Assembly (NCBI GenBank): GCA_934661195.1
Contig: CAKUJD010000006.1
Location: 124,001 to 188,000, forward strand
DNA from: an uncultured Muribaculaceae bacterium
Lineage (GTDB): Bacteria; Bacteroidota; Bacteroidia; Bacteroidales; Muribaculaceae
Direction: 5' to 3'
DNA length: 64,000 nucleotides
The notes beneath the pieces were generated by a model that worked only from the letters and a program-made list of their open reading frames with translations, had not been told where the DNA came from and made no database searches. Shown here in pieces: positions 9,064 through 16,960 of this stretch; position 1 is the first letter of the stretch; every line of letters begins with the position of its first letter. The translations under genes and the position numbers were made by a program.

Positions 9064-9814
9064 CATGATGGCCGTGATGGCCGTGGCCCTGCTGGCCGCG
9101 GCCCCGTGCGAGGCAGGCGCGGCAGCATCGCAGCAGCAGTCGGCCTCGGCTGCCGCCACGGTCAAGAAGGAGCGCAACCACATTCGCAGCGGCAACAAGC
9201 TCTACAATGCCAAGCGCTATGCCGAGGCCGAGGTGGAATACCGCAAGGCACTGCAGGCTAATCAGCGCTCGGTGATTGCGCAATACAATCTGGCCCTGTC
9301 GCTAATTCGCCAAAGCGGCGCCTCGCAGCAGGGCAGCAAGGACAATCCAGCCTCGCAGGCCGCACAGCTGCTGCAAAACGTGGTGAAGACCGCCGGCAAC
9401 GACAAACCGCTGCAGTCGCGTGCCTACTACAACCTGGGCAACATAGCCTATGGCGCGCAGGACTACAAAAACGCGGCCGAGCTCTACAAGTGGGCGCTGC
9501 GGCTCAATCCGGCCGACAACGAGGCCCGCTACAACCTGCGCATGGCCCAGCTGAAGATGAAGGACAACAACCAGAACAAGAATCAAAACAAGCAGAACCA
9601 GAATAAGGACAAGGATAAAGACAAGGATAAAAACAAGCCGCAGCCGCAAAATCAAAAGCAGCAGCCCCAGCCGCAGTCCGACATGAGTCAGCAAAACGTC
9701 GACCAGATTTTGAAGACCATGCAAGACGAGGAGCGCGCCACGCAGCAGAAAATGAATGCCGCCAAGCAGCGCATGCAGCAGGCCGAGCGCATGCGCACGC
9801 GCAACAAGTGGTGA
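9047..9814 (+). CDS. batC: BatC-type tetratricopeptide repeat protein
   Basis: From ATG 9047 the product is 255 residues. An N-terminal signal peptide (~1-23) precedes two or three TPR units (NKLYNAKRYAEAEVEYRKAL near 45, ALRLNPADNEARYNL near 140). A very polar, low-complexity segment built from NQNK, KDKD and QPQ units (~160-205) follows, then a Gln/Arg-rich helix. This is the BatC pattern: a periplasmic TPR scaffold expected to bind Bat partners. A longer in-frame start at 8972 lies inside batB and lacks a signal peptide, so I reject it. Confidence 0.9.
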   Translation: MKLKNSMMAVMAVALLAAAPCEAGAAASQQQSASAAATVKKERNHIRSGNKLYNAKRYAEAEVEYRKALQANQRSVIAQYNLALSLIRQSGASQQGSKDNPASQAAQLLQNVVKTAGNDKPLQSRAYYNLGNIAYGAQDYKNAAELYKWALRLNPADNEARYNLRMAQLKMKDNNQNKNQNKQNQNKDKDKDKDKNKPQPQNQKQQPQPQSDMSQQNVDQILKTMQDEERATQQKMNAAKQRMQQAERMRTRNKW

Positions 9815-9837
9815 TGCCGGCACACATTATAGTAAAT

Positions 9838-11694
9838 ATGGATATGATGACTACAAGCAGATATAAATCATTTGCACTGGCACTGGCCGCGGCACTGCTC
9901 ACGGCCTTTGCCGTGAGCGCCGCACGCTTCACGGCTCACGCTCCGCGCCAGGTGGAGGTGGGCAGCGTGTTCAATGTGGTGTTTGCCCTTGAAAACGGCA
10001 GCGGCAGCGGCGTGCAGGTGCCGTCGGTGAGCGGCTTGCGCCTGCTCTATGGGCCGGCCGTGTCGCGCGGCTACTCGTCGGTCACCGTCAACGGCCGCAC
10101 CACCAGCAGCACCTCGGAGGAATACACTATGACCTACACGGCCAAGTCGCCGGGCACCTACCGCATTGGCTCGGCCTCGATCACCGTCGATGGCCGCCGC
10201 ATGACCACCAGCCCCATCACCATTCAGGTGGTGGGCAAGGGCCAGGCCGCATCGCCAGCCCGGCAGCAGGCCGCCCCGTCGGGCGCCATGGCCGGCATGC
10301 CCGCCCTCAGCAACCCCATGACGCAGTCGGCCGGACGCGAGGTGAAGGGCAGCGACCTGTTTGTGCGCATATCCATGTCGAAGGAGCATGTGTATGAGCA
10401 GGAGGCAGTGGTGTGCACCATAAAGCTCTACACCAAATATCAGGTGTCGGAGTTCATGTGCACCAAGCAGCCGTCGTTCAACGGCTTCCTCATCGAGGAA
10501 TTGCCGCTGTCGCCCTCGCTCAACAAGGTGGAGCGAGTCAACGGCCAAAACTACATGGTGGCCGAGCTCAAAAAGTGCATTCTGTATCCGCAGCAGTCGG
10601 GCCGGCTCACCATCACCTCGGGCAACTACGATGTGAAGGTGGTGCAGTACGACAACTTCCACACCCAGTTTGGCAGCATATCGCAGCCAGTCGAGAAGAA
10701 ACTGCAGGTGATGAGCAACCAGGCCTCGGTCAACATCTCGCCGCTGCCGTCGCCCAAGCCCGCCAACTTCAGCGGCGCCGTGGGTGTGTTCACCGTCACC
10801 TCGTCGGTGACCCCCTCGGCACTCAAAACCTACGCCCCGGCCACCTACAGCCTGGTGGTGAGCGGCACTGGCAACCTTAAGTACATCAAGAGTCCCGAAG
10901 TCAAGTTCCCATCGCAGTTCGACACCTACGACCCGCAGAGCAAAATCTCGGTTCAGCCCAACGGCGGCAACGTGAGTGGCACCGTACGCTTCGACTACAT
11001 GTTTATTCCGCAGTTTGTGGGCAGCTTCAAGGTGCCTGGCTTCGACTTCACATACTTCAACACCCAGTCGCAGTCCTACGTCACCGTGCACGTGCCCGGC
11101 CACAGCCTCAGCGTGGCCAAGGGAGCGGGCAAGCCGTCGAGCCACTACAAGCTGCAGAATTCCGACATACACGGCATTTTTCCCGCCTCCGACCTTGGCC
11201 TCAGCCACAGCCAGAGCCACTATGTGGCCAGTGTGGGCTACTGGCTGCTCTACGTGCTGCCGCTGCTGGCATTTGCCGCGCTGCTGGTGATGTACCGCAA
11301 GATGCTGCGCGACCACAGCAATGCCACGCTCATGCGCACGCGCCGTGCCAGCAAGGTGGCCCAGCGCCGCCTCAAGGCCGCCCGCCGCTTTATGCAGCAG
11401 GCCGACTCCAATGCCTTCTATGCCGAAGTGCTCAACGCCACTTGGGGCTATCTGAGCGACAAACTCAGCATCCCTGGTTCGGAGCTTAACAAGGACAATG
11501 TGCAGGCCGAACTTGAGGCCTATGGCGTGCCTGCCGGTATCACCGCGCGCACCCTGGCTCTGCTCGACAAGTGCGAGTTTGCGCAATATGCGCCCGAACT
11601 GGCCGGCGGCGACATGCAGCCGCTGCTCGACGAGGCCGCCGCCGTGATGGACGCGTTGGAAAGTGTGAAACGTAAAAAAACACAGCAATCATGA
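9838..11694 (+). CDS. batD: BatD-type aerotolerance protein
   Basis: The 618-residue protein has a signal peptide (~1-24 from ATG 9838), several extracytoplasmic beta domains (~25-430, including the BatD-like FVRISMSKEHVYEQEAVVC near 175), one transmembrane helix (~460-480, YWLLYVLPLLAFAALLVMY) and a basic cytoplasmic helical tail (~490-610). This is the BatD/DUF-type sensor arrangement. Its size and position between batC and batE fit the Bacteroides locus. The final ATGA overlaps the batE start at 11691. The in-frame start at 9808 would add ten residues ahead of the signal peptide and is less likely. Confidence 0.9.
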   Translation: MDMMTTSRYKSFALALAAALLTAFAVSAARFTAHAPRQVEVGSVFNVVFALENGSGSGVQVPSVSGLRLLYGPAVSRGYSSVTVNGRTTSSTSEEYTMTYTAKSPGTYRIGSASITVDGRRMTTSPITIQVVGKGQAASPARQQAAPSGAMAGMPALSNPMTQSAGREVKGSDLFVRISMSKEHVYEQEAVVCTIKLYTKYQVSEFMCTKQPSFNGFLIEELPLSPSLNKVERVNGQNYMVAELKKCILYPQQSGRLTITSGNYDVKVVQYDNFHTQFGSISQPVEKKLQVMSNQASVNISPLPSPKPANFSGAVGVFTVTSSVTPSALKTYAPATYSLVVSGTGNLKYIKSPEVKFPSQFDTYDPQSKISVQPNGGNVSGTVRFDYMFIPQFVGSFKVPGFDFTYFNTQSQSYVTVHVPGHSLSVAKGAGKPSSHYKLQNSDIHGIFPASDLGLSHSQSHYVASVGYWLLYVLPLLAFAALLVMYRKMLRDHSNATLMRTRRASKVAQRRLKAARRFMQQADSNAFYAEVLNATWGYLSDKLSIPGSELNKDNVQAELEAYGVPAGITARTLALLDKCEFAQYAPELAGGDMQPLLDEAAAVMDALESVKRKKTQQS

Positions 11695-12470
11695 TGATCA
11701 GCATTATCAAGACCACAATAGCAGCCGCCGCCATCATTCTGGGATCGGCCACCGCCTGGGCCGGAAGCAACGCAGCCACCGAGGCCGGCAAGGCCTATGC
11801 GGCGCAAGACTACAACAAGGCCCTCGAACTCTATGGGCAGGCTGCAAAGGCCGACGGCGTGTCGGGCAAGCTCTACTACAACATTGCCAACACGCACTAC
11901 CGCCTCAAGGACCGCGGTCAGGCCATTCTCTACTACGAGCGGGCGCTGATGCTCGACCCGTCGAACTCGCAGGCGCGCGCCGACCTTGAGTTTGTGCGCG
12001 AAAAGTGGCAAATCAGCGAGGACACAGGCGCCTCGGTGGTGGCCGACACCGTGGGCCGCCTCTCCACCAACACCTGGGCCACAATTGCCGTGGTTGCATT
12101 CCTGCTGACGCTGCTGCTGGCGGCCGCCTATGTGGCCGCGCCATCGGTGGCGCTGCGCAAGGTGGGCTTCTTTGGCGCCGGCGCTACGCTGGCCGTGTGT
12201 GTGGTGGCCAATGTGTGCGCCATCTATATGTATGGCCGCGCCACATCGCACGATTGCGCCATAGTCACCGTGCCCCAGGCCACACTCGGCACCGCTCCGC
12301 GCCAGCCCAAGGGCAAGGAGGTGGCATTCAAGCTCAAGGAGGGCTACAAGGTGCAGCTGCGCGACTCTGTGAGCTCGCGCAACGGCCTGGTCACCGAGAA
12401 ATGGTACGACGTTGAGACTTCCGACTCGCGCCGCGCGTGGGTCAGCGCCAAAAGCATAACCATAATCTGA
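11691..12470 (+). CDS. batE: BatE-type TPR and SH3-like membrane protein
   Basis: The 259-residue protein starts with a signal peptide (~1-24), followed by TPR units (KAYAAQDYNKALELYGQAA and KLYYNIANTHYRLKDRGQA, ~30-105), two transmembrane helices (~126-148 and ~160-182) and a C-terminal SH3-like beta domain (~190-259). TPR plus SH3 is the published BatE layout. The start overlaps the batD stop and the stop is 9 nt before the PAP2 gene, so all are one transcript. The likely role is assembly of the periplasmic Bat complex; this is inferred from family context. Confidence 0.9.
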   Translation: MMISIIKTTIAAAAIILGSATAWAGSNAATEAGKAYAAQDYNKALELYGQAAKADGVSGKLYYNIANTHYRLKDRGQAILYYERALMLDPSNSQARADLEFVREKWQISEDTGASVVADTVGRLSTNTWATIAVVAFLLTLLLAAAYVAAPSVALRKVGFFGAGATLAVCVVANVCAIYMYGRATSHDCAIVTVPQATLGTAPRQPKGKEVAFKLKEGYKVQLRDSVSSRNGLVTEKWYDVETSDSRRAWVSAKSITII

Positions 12471-12479
12471 CCCCGCGCC

Positions 12480-13148
12480 ATGACTGGACTACTCAGTTCT
12501 CTCCAGCAAATCGACGCTTCGGCCCTGCTGGCTGTCAACGGCGCCAATTGCCCCTATGCCGACAGCCTGATGTGGCTCATTTCGGGTAAATTGGCATGGC
12601 TGCCCATGATAGCGGTTCTGTTGTGGGTGCTGTGGCGGCGCGGCTGGCGGCAGATGCTGCTGGCGGTGCTGGCCCTGGCTCTGGCCATAGCCCTGGCCGA
12701 CCAAGTGTCGTCGTCGCTCATCAAGCCGCTGGTGCAGCGTCTGCGCCCCACCCGCAACCCCGACCTCATGCAGCTGGTGCACATCGTGCACGACTACCGC
12801 GGCGGCATGTATGGCTTCGTGTCGAGCCATGCGGCCAACGCCTTCGCCTCGGCAGTGCTGCTGGCCTTGGTGGTGCGCCGCCGCCACACTGCCGCGGCCT
12901 TGGTGGGGTGGGCAGCCGTGGTGTCGTACAGCCGCGTCTATGAGGGCGTGCACTATCCGGGCGATGTAGTGTGTGGCGCCGTGGTGGGCGTGGCCGCCGC
13001 CTTGGTGGCCGCCTGGGCCTACCGCCATGCTTGCCGCAAGTGGCTTGCAGGCCGCGAGTCGGCCGTGCCCCCTGCCGACGCAAAATTGCTTACAATTGCT
13101 ATCTTCGCTAACTTGTTGATACTGGCTATTGTAGCTTTTTTTAATTGA
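12480..13148 (+). CDS. PAP2-family membrane phosphatase
   Basis: The 222-residue integral membrane protein carries the three PAP2 signatures: KPLVQRLRP (~81-89), SSHAANAFA in place of the usual PSGH, and SRVYEGVHYPGD (~157-168). It has about five hydrophobic helices. Members dephosphorylate undecaprenyl pyrophosphate, phosphatidic acid or lipid A substrates on the periplasmic face. The substrate cannot be read from sequence. It is the last gene of the moxR-bat transcript, 9 nt after batE. An undecaprenyl-diphosphate phosphatase role is the most likely guess. Confidence 0.88.
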   Translation: MTGLLSSLQQIDASALLAVNGANCPYADSLMWLISGKLAWLPMIAVLLWVLWRRGWRQMLLAVLALALAIALADQVSSSLIKPLVQRLRPTRNPDLMQLVHIVHDYRGGMYGFVSSHAANAFASAVLLALVVRRRHTAAALVGWAAVVSYSRVYEGVHYPGDVVCGAVVGVAAALVAAWAYRHACRKWLAGRESAVPPADAKLLTIAIFANLLILAIVAFFN

Positions 13149-13176
13149 TTTTTGCAATAAAAAGTGGCTAAAAAGT

Positions 13177-13207
13177 TTTGCTATATCAAACTTTGTGGCT
13201 ACATTTA
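13177..13207 (+). promoter_or_regulatory. promoter for the small DNA-binding protein
   Basis: TTTG at 13177-13180, 19 nt spacing, and TACATTTA at 13200-13207. The last base deviates from TAnnTTTG. The ATG at 13247 follows by 39 nt. Confidence 0.5.
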
Positions 13208-13246
13208 TACCAAATTAATAACTCAACTTTAAAAACAAGTATTATC

Positions 13247-13522
13247 ATGCCCAGGACAATTTCATTTAACGAGCTTCGTCGCATCAAAGACAGCTTACCC
13301 GAGGGTTCAACCCATGTGATTGCCGACAAGTTGAACGTAACAGTTCAAACAGTGAGAAACTATTTTGGAGGATCAAACTATGACTTTGGTTCGCATATGG
13401 GCGTTCACATAGAGCCCGGACCCGACGGAGGTGTGGTGATTCTCGACGACCCCAAAATTTTGGATATGGCGCTCGAAATCATCGAAAAGAGCAAGAAAAA
13501 GGCTGAGGCCGAGGAAGTCTGA
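13247..13522 (+). CDS. small helix-turn-helix DNA-binding protein
   Basis: The 91-residue protein begins MPRTISFNELRRIKDSLPEG and contains a helix-turn-helix-like segment (HVIADKLNVTVQTVRNYFGG, ~26-45), then an acidic and glycine-rich middle and a charged C-terminal helix. Proteins of this type are conserved in Bacteroidales and annotated only as DNA-binding. It stands alone with its own promoter and a strong structured terminator, consistent with high expression. Targets are unknown. The earlier TTG start at 13178 overlaps the promoter and is rejected. Confidence 0.75.
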   Translation: MPRTISFNELRRIKDSLPEGSTHVIADKLNVTVQTVRNYFGGSNYDFGSHMGVHIEPGPDGGVVILDDPKILDMALEIIEKSKKKAEAEEV

Positions 13523-13600
13523 TTAATGCAGAACTGAAAAGTAAACAGCAAAGCTATTTTTATTGCTCACAGAGTAATTAACGTTAAAGTAACAGTACAA

Positions 13601-13671
13601 GCGCGGGTCACGTGAGGCAGGACGCCGGCCACCAAACCGGAGTGCCACCACGATGCCCGCGCATTTTTTTT
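13601..13671 (+). terminator. long interrupted hairpin with eight-T tail
   Basis: Four stacked helices nest in one 62-nt stem: GCGCGGG/CCCGCGC (13601-13607 with 13656-13662), CGTG/CACG (13611, 13649), GGCA/TGCC (13616, 13643) and CCGG/CCGG (13625, 13637). Eight T follow (13664-13671). It should end transcription from the small DNA-binding gene, 79 nt upstream. It lies only 54 nt before the next start, so it could also act as a leader attenuator for the stress protein. Confidence 0.8.
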
Positions 13672-13725
13672 GCGCAAGTGTCCTGGAAAATGTGTAGCTT
13701 GTGTGCAATTAACTAACAGATTACA

Positions 13726-14829
13726 ATGACAGACAAACACGATAACAGCAGCAGTGCCGACAGGCTGATAACGCTGGCCATACACACCTACGACCGCGCC
13801 GTGGAGCTCAAACGGCTGCTGCAGGAGGCCGGCGTCGAGGCCGTGCTCCACAATGTGGACCTTCAGGAGGCTTCTGTGGCCTCGGGCGTGAGGGTGCGCA
13901 TCCACGAGCGCGACCTGCCGCTGGCCCTAACCGTGGCCGAAGACACCCACGCCCAGCATGCGGCCCGCCACGCGGGCAGCGTGCTCATTCCCGTTGACTT
14001 CAGCGACTACTCGGCCAAGGCCTGCAAGGTGGGCTGCGAGTATGCCCGCAAGGTGGGCGGGTCGGTGATTCTGCTGCATGCCTACATGAACGAAAGCCAC
14101 CGCTTTCTGCTGCCCCTGTCGGGCGGTGACGGCAGCGACGAGCGTCAAATGAAGCTGCTGGCCCGCCAGCGAATGGCCGCTTTTGTGGCCACGGTGCGCC
14201 AGCGCATGGCCTCGGGCGAGCTGCCTCAGGTGGGTGTCGGCTCGGAGGTGTGCGAGGGCATCCCCGAGGAGAGCATCCTCAGTTGCGCCAGCTCCAACGA
14301 TGTGTCGCTCATAGTGATGGGCACGCGCGGCATACACCAAAAGGAGCACGACATGCTGGGCAGCGTCACCGCCGAAGTGCTCGACGCCTGCCGCTTCCCC
14401 ATATTCACCGTGCCCGAGAACATTGCCCTCAGCAGCGTGGCCGCCATACGCAATGTGGCCTTTTTCAGCAACCTAATCCAGCAAGACGTCATCTCGTTCG
14501 ACATATTCCAGCGCCTGTTTGGCGGCGACGGCCTCAACGTGACCATCATCCCCGTGGTCGACAAGAAGGATGCCGCCTACGTCGACAAGTCGCTGCGGCA
14601 GCTCACTGCATACTGCAAGGAGCACTACCGCGGCTGCACGTTCAAGACCAAGCGACTGAGCCCGACGCGGTTTCTCGACCAGTTTCAGCAATACGTGGAG
14701 CAGAACCACATCGACCTCATAGTGGTGCCCAACAAAAAGAAGAGCATCTTCTCGCGCCTGTTCAATCCCAGCATTGCCCACCGCGTGCTGTTTCAGAGCG
14801 ACGTGCCCATGCTCGTGGTGCCCGTGTGA
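13726..14829 (+). CDS. tandem universal stress protein with DUF2007-like N-terminus
   Basis: The 367-residue cytoplasmic protein has three parts. Residues ~12-65 (AIHTYDRAVELKRLLQEAG, EAVLHNVDLQE) resemble the DUF2007 putative signal-transducing domain. Residues ~85-225 form a canonical UspA domain with the ATP-binding pattern G-x2-G-x9-G-S (GTRGIHQKEHDMLGS). Residues ~235-367 form a second, degenerate UspA domain lacking this loop but ending in the typical QSDVPMLVVPV strand. One active and one degenerate Usp domain is common in tandem Usp proteins. DUF2007 fusion suggests a sensory input. A role in stress or energy-state signalling is inferred. Confidence 0.88.
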   Translation: MTDKHDNSSSADRLITLAIHTYDRAVELKRLLQEAGVEAVLHNVDLQEASVASGVRVRIHERDLPLALTVAEDTHAQHAARHAGSVLIPVDFSDYSAKACKVGCEYARKVGGSVILLHAYMNESHRFLLPLSGGDGSDERQMKLLARQRMAAFVATVRQRMASGELPQVGVGSEVCEGIPEESILSCASSNDVSLIVMGTRGIHQKEHDMLGSVTAEVLDACRFPIFTVPENIALSSVAAIRNVAFFSNLIQQDVISFDIFQRLFGGDGLNVTIIPVVDKKDAAYVDKSLRQLTAYCKEHYRGCTFKTKRLSPTRFLDQFQQYVEQNHIDLIVVPNKKKSIFSRLFNPSIAHRVLFQSDVPMLVVPV

Positions 14830-15187
14830 GGCAAGTGCTCTGAAAAAAAGGAGGCTATCACGGCGAATTGGCGGTTGTAAATGCGCCATACAGTGACGAA
14901 TGCTGTAGGGACGTGGCATGCCTACAGCACTGAAAAAGTGATTGCATTTGTGTCGATTGCAACAAAACCGCATGAATTGTGGCATAGCTGAGACCATAGT
15001 TTGAAAGTGCAATGTTACACTAAAATGCACAAAATAAGCCATTTAGTGTAGGGACGCGGCATGCCGCGTCCGACGGGCGTAGCCATATTCCAGCGCGAAA
15101 GTTAAATTACACCAAATAACCTATATTGACTGTAATTAGTAGAAAGCAAATCAATTTTATCATAATAAATTCAAGAAAATATTTTTC
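14830..15187. other. intergenic spacer dominated by a dispersed repeat
   Basis: This 358-nt gap contains a 9-bp inverted repeat (TGCTGTAGG at 14901-14909 with CCTACAGCA at 14921-14929), repeat copy B at 14937-15085 with a perfect 20-nt palindrome at 15053-15072, and ~100 AT-rich nucleotides before the FKBP gene. I see no full promoter match or gene. Confidence 0.7.
14937..15085 (-). repeat. dispersed intergenic repeat, copy B
   Basis: This is the inverted partner of copy A at 2075-2223. The palindrome GGACGCGGCA plus its mirror (15053-15072) is identical in both copies, whereas the remainder has diverged. The neighbouring short block gcactgaaaaagt is also shared with the region left of copy A (near 1905), so the full repeat unit may be larger than 149 nt. 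Confidence 0.85.
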
Positions 15188-15586
15188 ATGGCAAAGCAAG
15201 AATACATCGAAAAAAATCGGCAGTGGCTCGAGCAGAAGGCCGCCGAGCCCGGAGTCACCGCCCTAGGCGGAGGAGTGCTGGCGCGCGTCATTGCCAGCGG
15301 TAACCCCGAAGGGCCGCAGCCCAACCTGGGCAGCGTGGTGGTGGTCCACTACACGGGACGCACCATCAACGGCCGCAAGTTTGACAACAGCCTTGGCGGC
15401 ACACCGCCAGCACTGCGCGTGCGCGAACTCATCGAGGGCTGGGTTATAGCCCTCACGCGCATGCACGTGGGCGACAAGTGGGAAGTCTGCATCCCGGCCG
15501 AAAAAGGCTACGGCAAGCGCGGAGTGCCAGGCATACCCGGTGGCTCCACACTCATTTTCGAAATCGAGCTGATAGGGGTGGCCTAA
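15188..15586 (+). CDS. FKBP-type peptidyl-prolyl isomerase
   Basis: The 132-residue protein has the FKBP core: GSVVVVHYTGRTINGRKFD (~54-72), then VIALTRMHVGDKWEVCIPAE and YGKRGVPGIPGGSTLIFEIE near the end. Aromatic and hydrophobic active-site positions (Y, F-D, V-I, Y) are present. The short helical N-terminus has no signal peptide, so unlike Mip or FkpA it should be cytoplasmic. It would catalyse proline cis-trans isomerisation in folding proteins. It stands alone; its stop overlaps by two bases with the stop of the convergent gene on the other strand. Confidence 0.92.
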   Translation: MAKQEYIEKNRQWLEQKAAEPGVTALGGGVLARVIASGNPEGPQPNLGSVVVVHYTGRTINGRKFDNSLGGTPPALRVRELIEGWVIALTRMHVGDKWEVCIPAEKGYGKRGVPGIPGGSTLIFEIELIGVA

Positions 15587-15858
15587 ATGGCGCTTCCCAC
15601 TCCCGCGAAAGCCAGCAGCACCAGCCACAGCACCCACAGGCAAAGGCACACCGCAGCCACCATGCACAGCTGCCGCCTCACAGCCTTCTGCGCAGGCGCC
15701 GTGAATGCGGCCCGTGCCCATGTGAACGCGGCCATAAACGCAAAGAAGTCGTCGGCATAGCCCAGCACACCCTCGCGGTCGAAGTCAAAGGGCATGATGG
15801 TGTAGGCCACAGCGGCAATCACAGCCGCCACGGCCAGAATCTTGCAAGTCTTGTCCAT
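15583..15858 (-). CDS. DUF1232 (YkvA-like) small membrane protein
   Basis: The 91-residue protein has two hydrophobic helices (~7-24 and ~68-88). Between them the segment IMPFDFDREGVLGYADDFFAF matches the YkvA/DUF1232 core (normally IPDxIPxxGxxDD). The function of the family is unknown. It is 14 nt downstream of the VOC gene and probably cotranscribed with it. The stop overlaps the stop of the FKBP gene. Confidence 0.75.
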   Translation of the reverse strand: MDKTCKILAVAAVIAAVAYTIMPFDFDREGVLGYADDFFAFMAAFTWARAAFTAPAQKAVRRQLCMVAAVCLCLWVLWLVLLAFAGVGSAI

Positions 15859-15872
15859 AAGGCGTCACGGCA

Positions 15873-16250
15873 TCACTTCAGTGGCAGCACCTCAATCCAG
15901 TATCCGTCAGGATCCTCCACAAAGTAGAGCCCCATCTGCTCATTCTCAAAGCACACGCAGCCCATGGCCTTGTGATACTCGCGCCACTTGGCGTAGTCGC
16001 CCGCCACGCGCAGGCACAGGTGAAACTCACACTCGCCCAGGTCGTAGCGCTGCGGGTGGTCGCGCAGCCACGTCAGCTCCAGCAGAAACTGGCTGTTGCT
16101 GTCGGTGAGATACACAAGCGTGAACGAGCCGTCGGCAGCCTCCTTGCGGTGGTGCTCCTTGAGCCCGAAAGCCTTGTCGTAGAACTCAATGCTCTTGGCA
16201 AGGTCGCTCACATTGAAGTTGAAGTGGTCAAATCGTGCTTTCAGTTCCAT
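15873..16250 (-). CDS. VOC-family protein, glyoxalase I-like
   Basis: The 125-residue protein from ATG 16250 shows the vicinal oxygen chelate fold: FDHFNFNVSDLAKSIEFYDK at the start and YFVEDPDGYWIEVLP at the end. The putative metal ligands are H near residue 9, E near 59 (FLLELTWL), H near 79 (ECEFHLCLRV) and E near 120, as in lactoylglutathione lyase. Methylglyoxal detoxification is the usual annotation, but VOC proteins are diverse and the substrate is unproven. A TTG start four codons upstream (16262) is possible. Confidence 0.88.
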   Translation of the reverse strand: MELKARFDHFNFNVSDLAKSIEFYDKAFGLKEHHRKEAADGSFTLVYLTDSNSQFLLELTWLRDHPQRYDLGECEFHLCLRVAGDYAKWREYHKAMGCVCFENEQMGLYFVEDPDGYWIEVLPLK

Positions 16251-16334
16251 TTTTGATGTCAATTAAAAAATTAATGTTGATGTCACTAAACAATTTAACG
16301 GCCGCGCAGCGTCACTTATTACCCGCGTATTGAT

Positions 16335-16342
16335 TAAATTTG
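16335..16342 (+). promoter_or_regulatory. -7 element upstream of the acetyltransferase/SMC operon
   Basis: TAAATTTG matches TAnnTTTG and lies 31 nt before the ATG at 16373. No TTG is found at the expected -33 spacing. If real, this is the only visible promoter for the whole 7-kb cluster to 23300. Confidence 0.45.
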
Positions 16343-16372
16343 CATAAAAGAACCAACCACTACAGTAGAAAA

Positions 16373-16960
16373 ATGAAAAGCGAACTCGAAAAATGCCTTG
16401 CCGGCGAGGTGTTCAACGGCAGCGACCCCGAGCTGGCCGCCATGACCCTCACGGCCAAGCGGCTCACGCGCCAGCTCAACGACACCGACTATGCCGACGT
16501 CGAAACCCGCACCGCACTGTTGCGCCAGCTGTTTGGCAGCATGGGCAGCCGCGTGCACGTCGACACCGACTTCCACTGCGAGTACGGCCGCCACATCAGG
16601 GTGGGCAGCAACGTGATAATAAACATGAACTGCACCTTTGTCGACAACAACATAATCACCATAGGCGACAACGTGCTCATTGCCTCCAACGTGCAGATCT
16701 ACACCGCCACCCACTCGGTGATGCTCAGCGAGCGCGTCACGCCCGAGCGCCCCGCATTTTGCAACACCTACGCCCTGCCCGTGCGCATCTGTGACGGTGC
16801 CTGGATAGGCGGAGGCTCGATATTGCTGCCCGGAGTCACCATAGGCGAGGGCAGCGTGGTGGGTGCCGGCAGCGTGGTCACCCGCTCCATTCCGCCCCAC
16901 TGCGTGGCCGTGGGCAACCCCTGTCGCGTAATCCGCCACCTCCCCATCGAGCAGCCATGA
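16373..16960 (+). CDS. maltose/galactoside O-acetyltransferase family protein
   Basis: The 195-residue protein has the LbH_MAT_GAT layout: a helical N-terminus (KCLAGEVFNGSDPELAAM) and a left-handed beta-helix of hexapeptide repeats (HIRVGSNVIINMNCTFVDN through GGGSILLPGVTIGEGSVVG). The catalytic histidine is in YTATHSV. It would transfer an acetyl group from acetyl-CoA to a sugar hydroxyl. Its TGA overlaps the ATG of the next gene (16957), so it is translationally coupled to the SMC-like cluster although it has no known link with such systems. A TTG start at 16340 is possible but less likely. Confidence 0.92.
   Translation: MKSELEKCLAGEVFNGSDPELAAMTLTAKRLTRQLNDTDYADVETRTALLRQLFGSMGSRVHVDTDFHCEYGRHIRVGSNVIINMNCTFVDNNIITIGDNVLIASNVQIYTATHSVMLSERVTPERPAFCNTYALPVRICDGAWIGGGSILLPGVTIGEGSVVGAGSVVTRSIPPHCVAVGNPCRVIRHLPIEQP

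Noticed and set aside
9550..9690. Tandem repeat or CRISPR-like array
   Set aside because: The repetition is codon-level low complexity (Asn/Gln/Lys/Asp) inside batC, with no constant spacer.
9868..11688. 606-residue minus-strand open frame
   Set aside because: It is antisense to batD in a GC-rich region; composition is His/Arg/Ala-rich with no motif, and batD has full domain support.
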